Shown: positions 11,201 through 22,452, counted from the stretch's first letter. The stretch: DNA of 64,000 nucleotides from Pyrenula massariospora (GCA_021030905.1 JAGFMI010000010.1:558001-622000); one strand, 5' to 3'. Translations and numbers: made by a program. The notes: generated by a model not told the origin, from the letters alone.

Positions 11201-13859
11201 CCGACAGCGGCTGAATTTCAGGCCCTGCGTTCAGTGCTTGCAAAGGTCAACGGATTTCTGTGGATAACCCGGGGTGGCGGGAAAGGCCCAAAACACCCAG
11301 AATTTGCCTTAGTGCGGGGTCTCATTCGGGCTCTTCAGAATGAGAATAACAAGGTTCAACCACAAGTGCTTGCCTTAGATCCGGATGATTCTACGACACC
11401 GTCGATCAAGAAGATTCTCGAGGCCTTCACCAATGCGCATGACCCAAATGGCTCTAAGCAGGAGACAGAATATACCGAGCGTCATGGAAGGCTCTACATT
11501 GACAGAATCATCGAGGCAAATAGCATGAATGCGAAAGTGGGCACAGCACTTGCTCCTCAGGAGCATAGACGGGAGCTCTTCGGGAATTGTCCATCCGTCA
11601 GATTAGCCGTTGGATGCCCTGGGGATCTTGACAGCTTGGAATTCCGGGAAGTTGACCTCCATACCGCCCCATTGGATAAAGAAGAGCTGGAGATCAAAGT
11701 TGAAGCCACTGGCGTCAATTTCAGAGACCCTCTGGTGGCTCTTGGACGAATTCCGACAGCGGAGATGGGCTTTGAGTGCTCCGGAATCGTCACAAGAACT
11801 GGAAGCGGCTGCAACGACTTCAAGCCGGGTGACCGTGTCTGTGCGAATGCCACCAATTGCTATGCAAGTTATGTCAGAGCGAAGAACAGTGCAACAATGC
11901 ATCTCCCAGACAGCCTGTCTTTTGCAGAAGGTGCCGCTCTACCTACAACATTTTCAACCGTATATTATGCTCTTCATCATCTAGCTCGAATGGGACACGG
12001 AGAATCGATCCTCATCCATGCAGGCGCTGGAGGAACCGGCCAAGCTGCCGTACAGATGGCTGCACTCCTTGATGCCACCATATTTGTAACAGTTGGATCT
12101 AAGGAGAAGAAAGTCCTACTAATGAATCTCTACAATATCCCGGAGGGCAACATTTTTTACAGCAGAGATACGTCGTTTGCCGACGCAATTCGCCATAAAA
12201 CTAATGGTCGCGGCGTAGACGTGATTTTGAACTCTCTAAGTGGAGATGCCTTGATACGATCATGGGAATGTATCGCTCCATTTGGTCGCTTCCTTGAACT
12301 TGGAAAGAGGGATATCCTGTCCCACAGCAGGCTCCCTATGTTTCCTTTCTCCAAGAATGCCTCGTTTCACGCTATTGATCTAAGCTATCTGCAAGAGTAT
12401 CCTGAATTAGCGCGTAGCATTCGCGACGGGGTTCTAGATCTCCTCTCCTCCCAAAAAATCAAGCCTGCTGAGCCGCTACATGTCTACGGCATTGGGGAAA
12501 TCGAACAAGCATTCCGCTATCTCCAGAGCGGAAAGAACACTGGTAAGACCGTGATTGAAATGCGTCAAGGTGACACCGTCACAGTAAGTTTTCTACTTCG
12601 TTTCCACCTTGTGACTAATAGCTTACTCCATTAGACCGTGCATAACACTCGCCCAACGTACAATTTTGATGTTAATGCTACTTACATCATATCAGGTGGC
12701 CTTGGTGGACTCGGTAGAGATACTGCCCGCTGGATGGTGGACCGTGGGGCAAAGAACCTTGTCCTACTATCAAGATTCGGTCCCCGGAATCAGAAGGGCA
12801 AGGATTTAGTCACAGAATTGAGGAATAGCGGAGCTCGCATCGAAGCACCGGCTTGCGATAGCGCCGATGCGCAATCTCTTAGGGCAGTACTTCAGAGTAT
12901 AGCGCATGATATGCCTCCAATCAAGGGTTGCATCAACGCTGCAATGCTACTAAGGGTATTGATGGGCTCCCTCTTTTTCACAGCATTTGAACACTAATCG
13001 TTTCTAGGACAATGTATTCGAGAAGATGACTTTGCAAGAATGGACCGAAAGTCTCGCGCCTAAGCTTCAAGGCTCATGGAATCTACACGAGCTGCTACCC
13101 CGGGACCTTGACTTCTTCATCTTATTTTCTTCAATCTCTGGGATCATCGGCGCTGCCTCCTCTGCCAACTACGCCGCTGGAAACGCCTACTTAGACGCTT
13201 TAGCGCAGTACCGCATCAGCATGGGTCTCCGCGCAACATCCCTCGACCTAGGAATGATGATCGAGGAAGGTGTGCTCAAAGAGAATGCCGTTCTCCGTGG
13301 CCGGCTTCTTCGCACTGGCTACTTCATGGGCATTACACAGAAAGAACTCTTTGCATTACTTGATCATTGTTGTGATCCCGCCCTTGGTCTGCAATCACCG
13401 CTAGACTCGCAGGTTGTGGTCGGGATTGAAACCGTCGAAGCCGTGCGGGAACAGGGCCTCGAGCCAGCCGCTTGGATGGCACAGCGGCCGTTTTGGAACC
13501 ATTTCTACCAGATGGCCAGCGGTGCCAAAGCTGACTCTTCGGATTCATCAGGGAAACAGAGCGTGAATTACGCGGTGAAGCTGGCTGCCGCGTCTTCAAT
13601 CGCCGAGGCCGCCGAAGTCGTCACGCAGGGCTTGGTGCAGAAGCTGAGCAGAGCACTCGCGGTTGCAGAAGATGACTTCGATCTAGACAAGCCACTGCAC
13701 GCTTATGGGGTCGACTCGCTGGTTGCGCTTGAGCTGAAGAATTGGATCGGGAGGGACATGAATGCGGATGTGGCGATCTTTGATATTCTGGGTAGGGCGA
13801 GCTTCAGGGAGGTTGGGAGGACCGTCGCTGGAAAGAGTCTGTATGTGAAGGTGAAATAA
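5279..13859 (+). CDS. Highly reducing type I polyketide synthase (KS-AT-DH-cMT-ER-KR-ACP)
   Basis: Iterative fungal HR-PKS of about 2682 aa. The ten introns are 5736-5811, 5944-5999, 6269-6314, 6679-6730, 6958-7012, 7644-7688, 7849-7900, 8925-8971, 12584-12634 and 12956-13007; all junctions are in phase. KS (about 95-515) has DTACSSS, EAHGTGT and KSNIGH. AT (about 650-910) has GQGAQW and GHSAGE. DH (about 1054-1300) has [13 protein letters not shown] and [10 protein letters not shown]. The cMT has [12 protein letters not shown] (about 1568). ER (about 1964-2270) has [14 protein letters not shown] has ISGGLGGLG and [10 protein letters not shown]. The C-terminal ACP has YGVDSLVAL. All catalytic motifs look intact, predicting a methylated, reduced chain. 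There is no thioesterase or reductase, so release needs another protein. An unusual hydrophobic segment (about residues 43-64) precedes the KS. The first ATG is used; an in-frame ATG at 5419 is an alternative. Confidence 0.93.
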
Positions 13860-15042
13860 AGAATTCGTGGCAAGCAGTGCTAGCGAGTCTTTGGTGGATT
13901 TTGACTTAGTTATACGCGCTGCTCTTGATACAGCTTTTTAGACTCAATCTAGGAGAAGCGGCTGTCATTTTCCGTTGAAATCTTGTTTTCTATTTAGGAG
14001 ATTTACTTCATTGTCTTATGGTATCTCTGCAAAGTGCTGCTCATTGACATGCGATTATAAAGTGTTCGCAAAGCTAGCTTGGCCCAAAAACAGCTAGTAA
14101 CTAGAGTAAGAAGAGAGTCCGCGCAACGTGATCCTAGATCAAACGCCAAGGCAGGAATGTTGATCTGGGGTAAACCCTTTTCGCACCTTTAAGAGGTTGC
14201 GCATGGTACCAAACGATCTTTTATCTTTGCCGTCTCTCGGCCGCCCTTTTTTCATGGCTTTATGCCAGACTTGTATTAGCATGTTGCGAAGTTAGACTAC
14301 GCCGAGGCTTGGCTTGCATTCTTGTACTTCTCCGACCTCCAATTCGCCGGTGTTATATCGCATACCTGATATTCAGGCCTAGTAATCTTGGATCGAATTA
14401 GCCTCGAAAGGGACTTGATAAAGACGGTACGGTAGCCATGGTCCCTACCTTCCACGATGCGGAACTCGCATTTCACTTAGCTCATAAGTGGAAAAGCACA
14501 TGATTTCGGTCTGAAGACCGACAACGAACAACGATCAATGTATGCCAATAGGCTCTTTTGCTTCATTTGACATAACGACATAGAAGGATGCAGATGCGCA
14601 CAGTTAGTTAGATTAGCGCTGCAGTCATCTTCACGGTAAGCCATGAATGTGGCGTCGCCGAGCAAGAAACACGAGCTCTACCAAGGAATGTGAGGCTAAA
14701 AAGATTCCGCCTGCCTTGTATGGGGCGCACCGCTCCACTGCCTATCCCTTTAATCAAGCACACATTTCTCGTCATTCTACTCTTCTCTTTCTCAGACCGA
14801 TATCAGACCCATCCTTCCATGTCTTCTGACAGACGGCCGACGGAGAGCTGAAGGCTTGTGCTTGGTCCGGGAACGACTGTCTTCTCCCGTGTCCTCCTCC
14901 GACTTACGATGTTTTCTTTTGAGTCTTTGCTTCCCGCCAACTTGTTTTGAGACTTCACTGGCTAACAATGCCTATGAAGAACAATCAAAATTCTACACCG
15001 TGACATAGCATGTCCATAAGCGAGTCCGAAATTACAACCAGC

Positions 15043-15116
15043 TTGTCCACCACCAAGGCCGAAGCGTGTCCACTAGCAATGCGGAGAAGCTTTGTCCACT
15101 ACTAACGCCGAAGCTA
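15043..15116 (+). repeat. Short minisatellite, about 3 copies of a 24-26-nt unit
   Basis: Units begin TGTCCACYA and continue to GCCGAAGC or a close variant, at about 15043, 15067 and 15093. Degenerate flanking sequence (from 15009 and after 15117) suggests partial outer copies. It sits about 210-285 nt upstream of the secreted-protein start. Confidence 0.6.
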
Positions 15117-15208
15117 CGTCCCAGTCAGCCACATTCAATGTCATGAAGATTACTATAGATGACCAAGAATTGCTACGACATGGCCACACCTCTATATGCA
15201 TAATGAAG

Positions 15209-15216
15209 TATAAATA
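15209..15216 (+). promoter_or_regulatory. TATA-like element of the small secreted protein gene
   Basis: TATAAATA lies about 112 nt upstream of the ATG at 15328, a plausible core-promoter spacing for a filamentous fungus. Assigned by sequence and position only. Confidence 0.4.
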
Positions 15217-15327
15217 TGAAGATATTTCCCGTCAAAAAACGAAAATCATACTTCTCCAGCACACCTCTACACTATAATCTCCTACAGGCGACCAAATTCC
15301 GGTTTCTTCCTCCAAGAACACATCAAA

Positions 15328-15845
15328 ATGCAGATCTTTCAAGCCTGTTCCATCATGGCCATGCTCGTCGGCCTCCTTGCCACTGGCACTCAAGCAAAGA
15401 TCAACCTCGGCAACGACCTTGACAATAATTGTAGAAACATCCCCAGAATCATCACCAGTACGAGAGTAGACCACCAGCGGCTAACACTTCTCTCTCCAGA
15501 CATGTGGATCGACGGCCAAAGCTCCTGCACTGCCAAGAAGATCTCCGCTGCGAGCAAATATCCCTGCGGTCGGCCCGTGACCCTGAACAACGGATACACC
15601 TGTACGTCTTCCAACTTATAACACTTAGCGCTGCCTCTTTTGTTTCTTGCCTCGATCGATCGATTGATAGATGGTGAGGCGTGCGTGCGTGTCTCTGCTA
15701 ACGTTCGGCTCCTGCAGACACCGTCATGGGCTGCGGCGGAACGCTATACCTGCTTAACGGGGACGGGTCGTTCAATAGCCAATGCAGCTACATTGTGACC
15801 GACACCGACTGCGGCGTGCGTCGAACTTACAGATGCCCGAATTAA
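15328..15845 (+). CDS. Small secreted cysteine-rich protein (effector-like)
   Basis: Predicted 119-aa secreted protein encoded by 15328-15457, 15500-15601 and 15718-15845. The N-terminus is a clear signal peptide (hydrophobic core MAMLVGLLATG, likely cut after TQA). The mature part has seven cysteines (NNC, SSC, YPC, MGC, SQC, TDC, YRC), an odd number. The 116-nt second intron is required to reach the Cys-rich C-terminus (TVMGCGGTLYLL). The first putative intron (15458-15499) has a GTACGA donor, GCTAAC branch and CTCCAG acceptor, but it is 42 nt and contains no stop. Its retention would simply add 14 residues. I do not recognise the family. Small size, secretion and Cys content fit an apoplastic effector or antimicrobial-type protein, by inference only. 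Confidence 0.72.
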
Positions 15846-17618
15846 GAAAGCAGGGTAGGCACGGCGATCCCTTCGAAAGAGGGCCACTCTGGGCGCGCAT
15901 AAGATGGTCGGTTGATTGGTGGTCGATGGGAGCCAAGTCCACTCTTTTGTAACTAGATAGTTGCATTTATGTTCTAAGTAATCGGTCGCTCTTTACGGGT
16001 TCCTCGCTCAATGGATGATGACTAAGGATTGTCAGCGCCCAGCCGGCAGCTACAGAACGACGTAATGGGGGCATCGAACTGGGACCGGATGGAGAGCGGA
16101 TGGAAGCCAAGGGCAGCAAAGGAATAGCAAGATTGTCCATGATCCGATAGGTTTCTAAGTAATGGCGCTGGCAGGACAGCATTGCTAAACAAACGCTTGA
16201 TTCCTTCCGAGGTGTGCTCGCCACGCCGATATGTAGGGGGACCGGAGGGCTTGGCACGCGTTGCTGACACTGGTCGAAGATCTCAAGCGGCTGAGTCTCT
16301 AAAAACGCGAGCGCGCACAAATAAAACATTCGAGAAATGTAACCCTCCAATCCAGCGGTGGTCTCTTGGAGAGCACGAGAGTCTATTCATTTTTAAACTC
16401 TGTTCGCCGGATTGGTGTTTGATTCACTTATCCGTCTTCCCATGATCCCAAGGTCGGACGAGAAAAGTGAAAATTCTCCTATGTTGATTTTTTACTAGAG
16501 CGCAGTCTCTCATAAATCTCGACGGCTTTTAAAGACCATCGAGATATCGTTCAGAGGCTACTGCTCTGTCCTCACATACAATGCTGTTCGCATAAAGATC
16601 GAATGCCTGTGTGGAGGATGGACAGGCTTATCATAGATTTCTTTTTTTTTCTCGCTCTCTAAGTTCCTCCGGTCGCGTTGACTTTGCCAAGCCTACCATA
16701 CAGCCCTCTATCCCACTTAATTGCCTACAAGCAGTCAGGTCTTCAGCAAGTGGTAGAGTACACGTGCAGCTCTACAATATGATGACATGGAGCTTTGCGT
16801 CATATCCTAATCAGGACGCCTTGTCTGCGGCGTTTTGGCCGTACGGGCCAAAAATGGAGAACCATCCAAGAGACGCGGCGTGGCTGCAACAGTGGCGCTC
16901 TCGATCAACCGATAAAAATCCTCAGGCCCAGAATCGGCCCGCCATTCAACTCTGCGCTGTGTTCTGAATTTCACTCATTCTAGACCAAAATCCGCGAGGC
17001 ACAGTGTCCCTTCTTTCTTTTACCACGAAGGCTACGTAATGTCCTCAGTCCCTCAGCCTCGCTTGCCGCACACGTTAATGATCATCCTACGTGTCGAATC
17101 ACGTCCTGGACCCCTTGTGACGCCTTTTCTTTTGTTATTCCTTACCCGACCCTGTTCTGGCGCCCCCCTCGACAACATTCCTGACGGTGATGAAGATGCC
17201 TGGGTCGCCTGGCCATCAGAAAAAGCAGACTAGACCTTCTCAATTAATAGCCTCAGATTCCCGGATTTAGCTCTAAATAATACTGTCCGATACGCTACCG
17301 GCTCTAGGCAGGCAGGTGGATTATGGTAAGACACGACCAATCGGCCAGGTCTTTGGACATCGGATCTGGTCCATGACGATGATGTCCTAATCCCCTGGAA
17401 TTTTGTCCTATCGCGGGGGCCGCAACTGGCTAGCTTCTCCCCTGGATCCATATCTAGTCAAAGGTCCACTTTGGCACTGCCTTACCGGTTTCTCTGTACC
17501 TGGATCTGAGCGTCATCTCTCCTCAGCTTGTTCTTTTCATAATTCAAAGACGTCACAACATTCTCTCCTTAATCACCTTCAACAGACATAAAACGATCCC
17601 CCTATCTGGCCCATAAAT
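15846..17618. other. Intergenic, no supported gene
   Basis: Several short frames occur. One at 17039-17233 (plus, 64 aa) has a hydrophobic stretch followed by an acidic tail and could be a tiny secreted peptide, but nothing else supports it. The remainder shows no domain or clear repeat. Confidence 0.5.
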
Positions 17619-18342
17619 ATGACAACAACGTCCCTCGAACCCCTTGTGACTGCAGTGCGCGGTTATTCCTTACTTCCGCCATGCGCTCAAGATCCGTTCT
17701 ACAATGTCATAGTATTCAACTCCGAAGGCAATTGCCCTCCTGCAGCCCCAAACACCGAGCAGGCGCAATGCCTCTGTAGCAAGGACTTCAGCGATCTGAC
17801 ATCGGCCATGAAAGCGGACATAATTACCTCAACGTGCTCAGACGTCGAGTTCTCGTCCGCAATATCGGTCTTATCGAACTTTTGCACACAGTACGGTGGG
17901 ATACCTGCGGGTGCAATAACGCGATCGGGTAAGTAGGCAGAAAAACTTACGCCTTCAGATCATAGATGTAACGAGCCGTCTGTGAATAGTGTCTAGCATG
18001 TCTTCCGGAGCGACTCCTACACAAGGGCCTACCTCGCACAGTACATCCGGCTCATCGAACAGCGTCCCTAGCTGGACAATTGCGGTGATTGCTATTCTCG
18101 CCTTTGCTGTGGCTGGCCTACTCGCGTATCTCGGCTGGACAAAGATAAAGAAGCGACGGGCTAGTAAAAAGGGCAATCGCGCTAGTTTCGAACTTAAGCG
18201 TTCTGGAAACGGCAATACAAATCAAACAAGCCCGATTGAGATACCGGGTCCAGACCGGCCATGCTCACGCGGACAGACTGAGACCACGCGTAATGGATAC
18301 CTTCGGGACTCGTACAATAGGGATCGTGTGCCAGGGACATGA
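17619..18342 (+). CDS. Single-pass membrane protein with Cys-containing ectodomain
   Basis: Two exons (17619-17928 and 17990-18342; intron 17929-17989 with a GTAAGT donor) encode 220 aa. The first part has a cysteine-containing segment (LLPPCAQ, NCPPAA, CLCSKDF, TSTCSD, SNFC). A Ser/Thr/Gly-rich linker follows, then one transmembrane helix (core IAVIAILAFAVAGLLAYL), a basic stop-transfer segment (KIKKRRASKK) and a polar cytoplasmic tail. This layout suits a cell-surface sensor or wall-associated protein such as WSC-like stress sensors. However, I see no canonical WSC or CFEM spacing and no clear signal peptide, so a 5' exon may be missing. The acceptor choice (TAG at 17987-17989) was made to keep frame. 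Function not recognised. Confidence 0.6.
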
Positions 18343-18568
18343 GCTTTAGGCACATGGGTTGTTCTTACAATTTGTGTTCTCGAACTCGACGTAATCGCAA
18401 TACACCTATACAAAACACGAGGAAAACGCTAACAGTTTTGCAAGGATCCCGTCGGGCGTCTGTCGATATAAATAGTTACGAATGTGACGTACAAGCCAAT
18501 ATTGTCTTGTCACTCACGTCGAAATAATGCTGAGTACTAATCGGCCTTGATTAGATGCTAGGAGCATC

Positions 18569-18991
18569 TCACAAAATCTCCGGCCGACGGGCCTCCACAG
18601 TAATCGCCTTCTGTCTCTTTTCGCCGAAGCCGAGGCGATTTTGATTAAAGATGTGATCAACTCCCTCGGGAAGCAATGCTGTTCGTTTACTCAACCCCTG
18701 AGAACGCGTATTTGCTGCCCAGGTAGCAGCAGGGCACGTCAACAGTACACCAGACTTCCGCCACAGGCCCCATTGGTCGTTGGCAAAATTCCACTCGCGA
18801 CCACAAGAGGGCGGATTGGGTCTGCATGAGCAGCATTGCCAATTGCCGAAGCACTCGTTCACGAAGTGTCGATCTTCGGAGATGTATTGTTCGTTTGGTC
18901 GCTTTTTGGAGGAAGGGTAATCGTGCGGATCTACAGCGGAAACGTGGAGGACGAAAAGGACAGCAAGAACCAAGTTTCGCGGTAGCACCAT
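18569..18991 (-). CDS. Small secreted Cys-rich protein (hypothetical)
   Basis: An uninterrupted 140-aa frame. The ATG at 18991 is chosen because it begins exactly at a strong signal peptide (LVLAVLFVLHVSA, likely cut before VDPHD); the frame stays open further upstream. The mature N-terminal half carries a tight Cys/Trp cluster (ECFGNWQCCSC, PPSCGREW) and a later TCPAATW. A possible kexin-type site (SKR) precedes the C-terminal region, which has no cysteines. I do not recognise a family. It resembles an effector or secreted-peptide precursor in layout. The 3' end could be altered by an unseen intron. Confidence 0.5.
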   Translation of the reverse strand: MVLPRNLVLAVLFVLHVSAVDPHDYPSSKKRPNEQYISEDRHFVNECFGNWQCCSCRPNPPSCGREWNFANDQWGLWRKSGVLLTCPAATWAANTRSQGLSKRTALLPEGVDHIFNQNRLGFGEKRQKAITVEARRPEIL

Positions 18992-19126
18992 CGCCTGTCC
19001 GTCTAGACGTCTTCTCGCCACGAAATCCCATGTAGCAGATATTTTGCTGCGGCTTACATTTTGGTCTTTCAATGCGTCTGCTAGGTCAGAGACTTTGCGA
19101 AATGATTAGCTGTGAATTCAAGTGGG

Positions 19127-20439
19127 CTATTTTGTCAGTCTCGGCTTACGCTGCAAATACTCAGCTTCGCCTTGCGGAACCTTCTCGATAATTGCTGCGT
19201 GAATTTTGCCGAAAGCTGTCAAACTTGTGAGAGTCAAGCGATCCCAGAAGGTCGAGTGCTCGCGGCGAGGAAGCAGCGAATCTGGTGCTCTAATAAGTTC
19301 TCTAAAGAGCTTTCCAGCTTCTGCGGATGACTCGCGCCTCTGTGCTAGAGTCCTTGAGATCGCTGGCTCAGCGACGCTATTTGAAACTCATCGTTGTGTT
19401 AAAAGTCTCGACAAATGATCAGGTACTAAGTATAGAACGTACTGGTGCGCCGGGCTTCGATGATATTCCGAGCTCCTTTGATCATCGACATAATAACATC
19501 GCAAACATCTTTGAATGCCTGCCAATCCGGGCTTCCAAATTTTTGTATGTCGAAATGTGTCCGATACAGTCCATATTTGTCAGATGATGCGTTGATATCC
19601 AGACATCCAGATGTTTCATCGACCAGGATAGCATTACGAAGGATCTGTGACATAATGGTTAATGGCAAACCTCGCTACAATATGTGTCATCACACCTGCT
19701 TCTTGCCTTTCTTGTTCACCAACGCTCCTACATTGCATGGTTTCTGCTCAAAAAAGCATGCAATCCTGGGCATAACACCCTGCCTTGCGACACGGAAATA
19801 TAAATCCACTCTGTCACTCAATGTCTCGTCTCCAGCGCGGAGAGTCTTGAGATTTTCGCCGTAGATTGGCCAATCGACAAATCGCTCCTCTGCTACTTGA
19901 AGAATCTCGCCTTGGGAAAGACTATCATGGGTTCCTCGAAAGGGAGTTCCCAGGAAGAGCAAACCAACAATAGCGTCGTAGATGTGCGGCCATCTATTCC
20001 TTTCAATACCGGCGTCAATCATCGTCTGTGAGACATCAGCGATAATACATGGGCAACGGCTTTTATCCGTACATTGAGGAGTACTAGCCCTCCGAAGCTG
20101 TGAGCGATGAAGATGAGCGGCCGTAATAGACATTCCTAAGATGATGCATAGTTAGCGTACCGTTGGGAATGTGGTGATCAGGCAGAGTATATATATTACC
20201 TCTCTTTTTCGTTTAAGATCCAAGAGGAGTTGTTGGCTGATGGTTGAGGCCTTCTGCTTGATAACCTCTTCTCCAAACCATCTTGAGTGGTACCCGTACC
20301 TCATAATCCTCGCAGACTTCGCTTTCATCGGTAGCATATCAGGGTGTTCGAGCCAGTTTACATAGCCGTCGCCGACCTTCTCACCCCATGTGTCATCGGG
20401 ATGAGCACCCATACCGTGGACCGCCACAATACTTGACAA
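19127..20439 (-). CDS. Alpha/beta hydrolase (NLR-effector/SERAC1-like domain), 5' end unresolved
   Basis: Lipase-like alpha/beta hydrolase of the type found as an N-terminal domain in fungal NLR proteins. Exons: 20439-20200, 20135-20073, 20025-19696, 19644-19443 and probably 19386-19127; all in phase. Motifs are SIVAVHGMGAHPDDTW at the start, FIAHSFGGLV (nucleophile elbow), GLLFLGTPFRGTHDS, VDETSGCLD and THFDIQKFGSPDW. Nothing resembling NB-ARC, NACHT or ankyrin repeats follows. The 83-codon last exon has no recognised domain and its inclusion rests on a GTACGT donor and frame. The first visible exon opens with TTG, so a short 5' exon upstream of 20439 is probably missing from this model. Candidate roles are lipid hydrolysis or a cell-death or defence-related function, inferred from the family. 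Confidence 0.72.
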
Positions 20440-20896
20440 ACTTTAGTATCAATCAAAATATTACGGAAATAGAAGCCTGACTCGCAAACTTCTGCATCAT
20501 CGCTACTCGCGTTGTTGACTCCTGAGTAAAGTTGTCGGAGTCCAAGATCAGCTTCTTGGACTGGTCGTACCTGCGACTGATCAAGATCGTTTTCACGTAT
20601 TAAGAGAAAATGCCGTCCAATGGGTGACCAACCATCTCAACCTCCTGTTTGACAACAACAGCGTACTTAGTAAGGTAAATAGAGAGTTTTTGCAGTTAAT
20701 TGTGGAAAGGAAACAATTGGAGACCTTTGCACAGCAAGGCAATTCGATAAGAGAAGGCGTTTAGCAGCCTAGCAGCCTGCTTCAAAGGTCGCACTAGATA
20801 ATGGACAAGGCGTCTTTCCTCCCACGCCTCAGCCTCACCAAGTGCGCCACGTCGTCAACACGTCTACAGTAGGGATAGATGTAGTCTAAGCTGAAC
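20440..20896. other. Divergent intergenic region
   Basis: It separates the minus-strand hydrolase and the plus-strand DUF6601-like gene. It probably contains the unresolved first exon of the hydrolase. Open minus-strand stretches exist at about 20460-20600, but I could not join one in phase with a start codon. Confidence 0.45.
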
Positions 20897-21979
20897 ATGT
20901 TAAATAGAGAAGCCCAGAAAAAGAAATTCTTTCTCGATCCTTTGGAAATCCTTCCGCGATTCAAAATGGATTTATTTCCCCCATTTCCAGAACAACACCA
21001 ATTGATCAACGGGCCGGATTGTGGCATCACCACAGGGTCAGAATCAGACAAGGCGGCCCAGGAGAATGTATCTCTTCTTAGTCATCCCGAAATAAAGTTA
21101 CGGGACGTCTATAAAGTGCGAGCAGTACTCGAATCGGATTTCTGGGCTCACGATCTCGAATCAATCTCCGAACGTTTATGGATCCTCACGACCCAAGCGA
21201 GCTCAAACATCAACCCACTACACAAACAAAAGGTGAAGGGCCGAGAAATAATCGTCGCCCATGACCCTCGTCTTCACCTCGTCTGGCTCCACGATCGGAT
21301 CTTCATCAAACCGATTCCGCCTTACCTCCTTTCCTACAGCTTCTGGAAAACCTACCTGATCCCATTCACCACTCCCGATCCCGCTACGGACCCCCCTGAT
21401 AGTTCCATCTCCGTGCCAAGAGCCGCCCTAGGCTTCCTCCGCACCTATCGCCACCTCATCCGCCACTCCACCGACCTCTCCATCGCCCAGCGACCCGATC
21501 TTCTCCTCGTCCCCCCGGACATCACCTGGGAACAATTCTCCCACTTCATCGCGCATCTCGAGCGCGTCTCCGACCTCGCTGTCTCGGGCCGCTATCAATA
21601 CGGCGAGATCCGCCTCACCCGCCTCAACTTCTACGCCCCTTTCCTGCTACGTAGATTCTTCTACGAGAATGTGCATGGCCAGTACAGCGACTTCTTCGGC
21701 CGGCTATTTGCGCCGGTGCTCTTCGTGTTCGCGATTGTCTCGACGATCTTGAACTCGCTGCAGGTGGGTGTCGCGGTGGATCAAGTCTCGGACACGGAGC
21801 GCCGCTGGCCGTTCTGGTGGGCCCTTGCCCGCTGGTTTAGTGTTGTAAGTTTGCTGGGGGCGTCGGTGACGGTGTGTGGGATTGTGGCGCTTTGGGTTTG
21901 GATTTTCTTTGATGAGTGGGTGTTTGCGTTTAGGTGTCGGCGGCGGCAACGGCTGGGGGTTGGATGGAGTGGTGTGTGA
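20897..21979 (+). CDS. DUF6601-like fungal membrane protein
   Basis: Single-exon 360-aa protein. The central soluble region has LRDVYKVRAVLESDFWAHDL, LVWLHDRIFIKPIPPYLLS, ALGFLRTYRHLIRHSTD and SGRYQYGEIRLTRLNFY. Two C-terminal transmembrane helices follow (about FAPVLFVFAIVSTIL and VVSLLGASVTVCGIVALW) before a basic tail (FRCRRRQR). From memory this arrangement matches the uncharacterised fungal DUF6601 family. The biochemical role is unknown. No intron is needed. The ATG at 20897 is the first in frame; a later Met at about residue 24 is possible. Confidence 0.75.
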   Translation: MLNREAQKKKFFLDPLEILPRFKMDLFPPFPEQHQLINGPDCGITTGSESDKAAQENVSLLSHPEIKLRDVYKVRAVLESDFWAHDLESISERLWILTTQASSNINPLHKQKVKGREIIVAHDPRLHLVWLHDRIFIKPIPPYLLSYSFWKTYLIPFTTPDPATDPPDSSISVPRAALGFLRTYRHLIRHSTDLSIAQRPDLLLVPPDITWEQFSHFIAHLERVSDLAVSGRYQYGEIRLTRLNFYAPFLLRRFFYENVHGQYSDFFGRLFAPVLFVFAIVSTILNSLQVGVAVDQVSDTERRWPFWWALARWFSVVSLLGASVTVCGIVALWVWIFFDEWVFAFRCRRRQRLGVGWSGV

Positions 21980-22452
21980 ATTTTATCTTGACATAATTGG
22001 AGTTAGTATTTTACTACCATTTCTTAATGTAGATAATTTTCAATTCGGATTCACCTTCGCGGGTCAGCTTCAAGAATTTTGGGTCACTGTAGTCCGATTC
22101 TTGTCTTGTTCTCACTAAAGGGTCCAGCTAATGCGCCGCAGAGAATGAGCGAATTTTTGAAGAGGGTAAGTACTCAACTTTAAGATGGCTTGAAAACTTA
22201 TTCATCAACGACCATCTGCGTTAAAACGAGTACGGGTAGCAGAACTAGACATCACCAACACTCCTTTCTTAAGCCTCGTGCGCACTATTTATTGTCAGTA
22301 CCTGTTAGCAGCATTATCCCAAGACACAAACCAAGAGTCTAGGTCATGCGGCATAAGGATTAGATGTGTTATCTGTATGGATTCTGAAAAGAAATTGTGG
22401 ATTTAAAGTCGAGACGCATATCGCCAGCATCTTGCTCCACCCTACACATACA
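21980..22452. other. Intergenic
   Basis: Between two plus-strand genes. It serves as the tad1 upstream region. I see no feature beyond AT-rich sequence. Confidence 0.5.

Larger units (their letters stand above)
13860..15327. other. Intergenic, 3' of PKS
   Basis: No supported gene. The distal part holds a short minisatellite and a TATA-like element upstream of the small secreted protein gene; both are listed separately. Confidence 0.55.
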
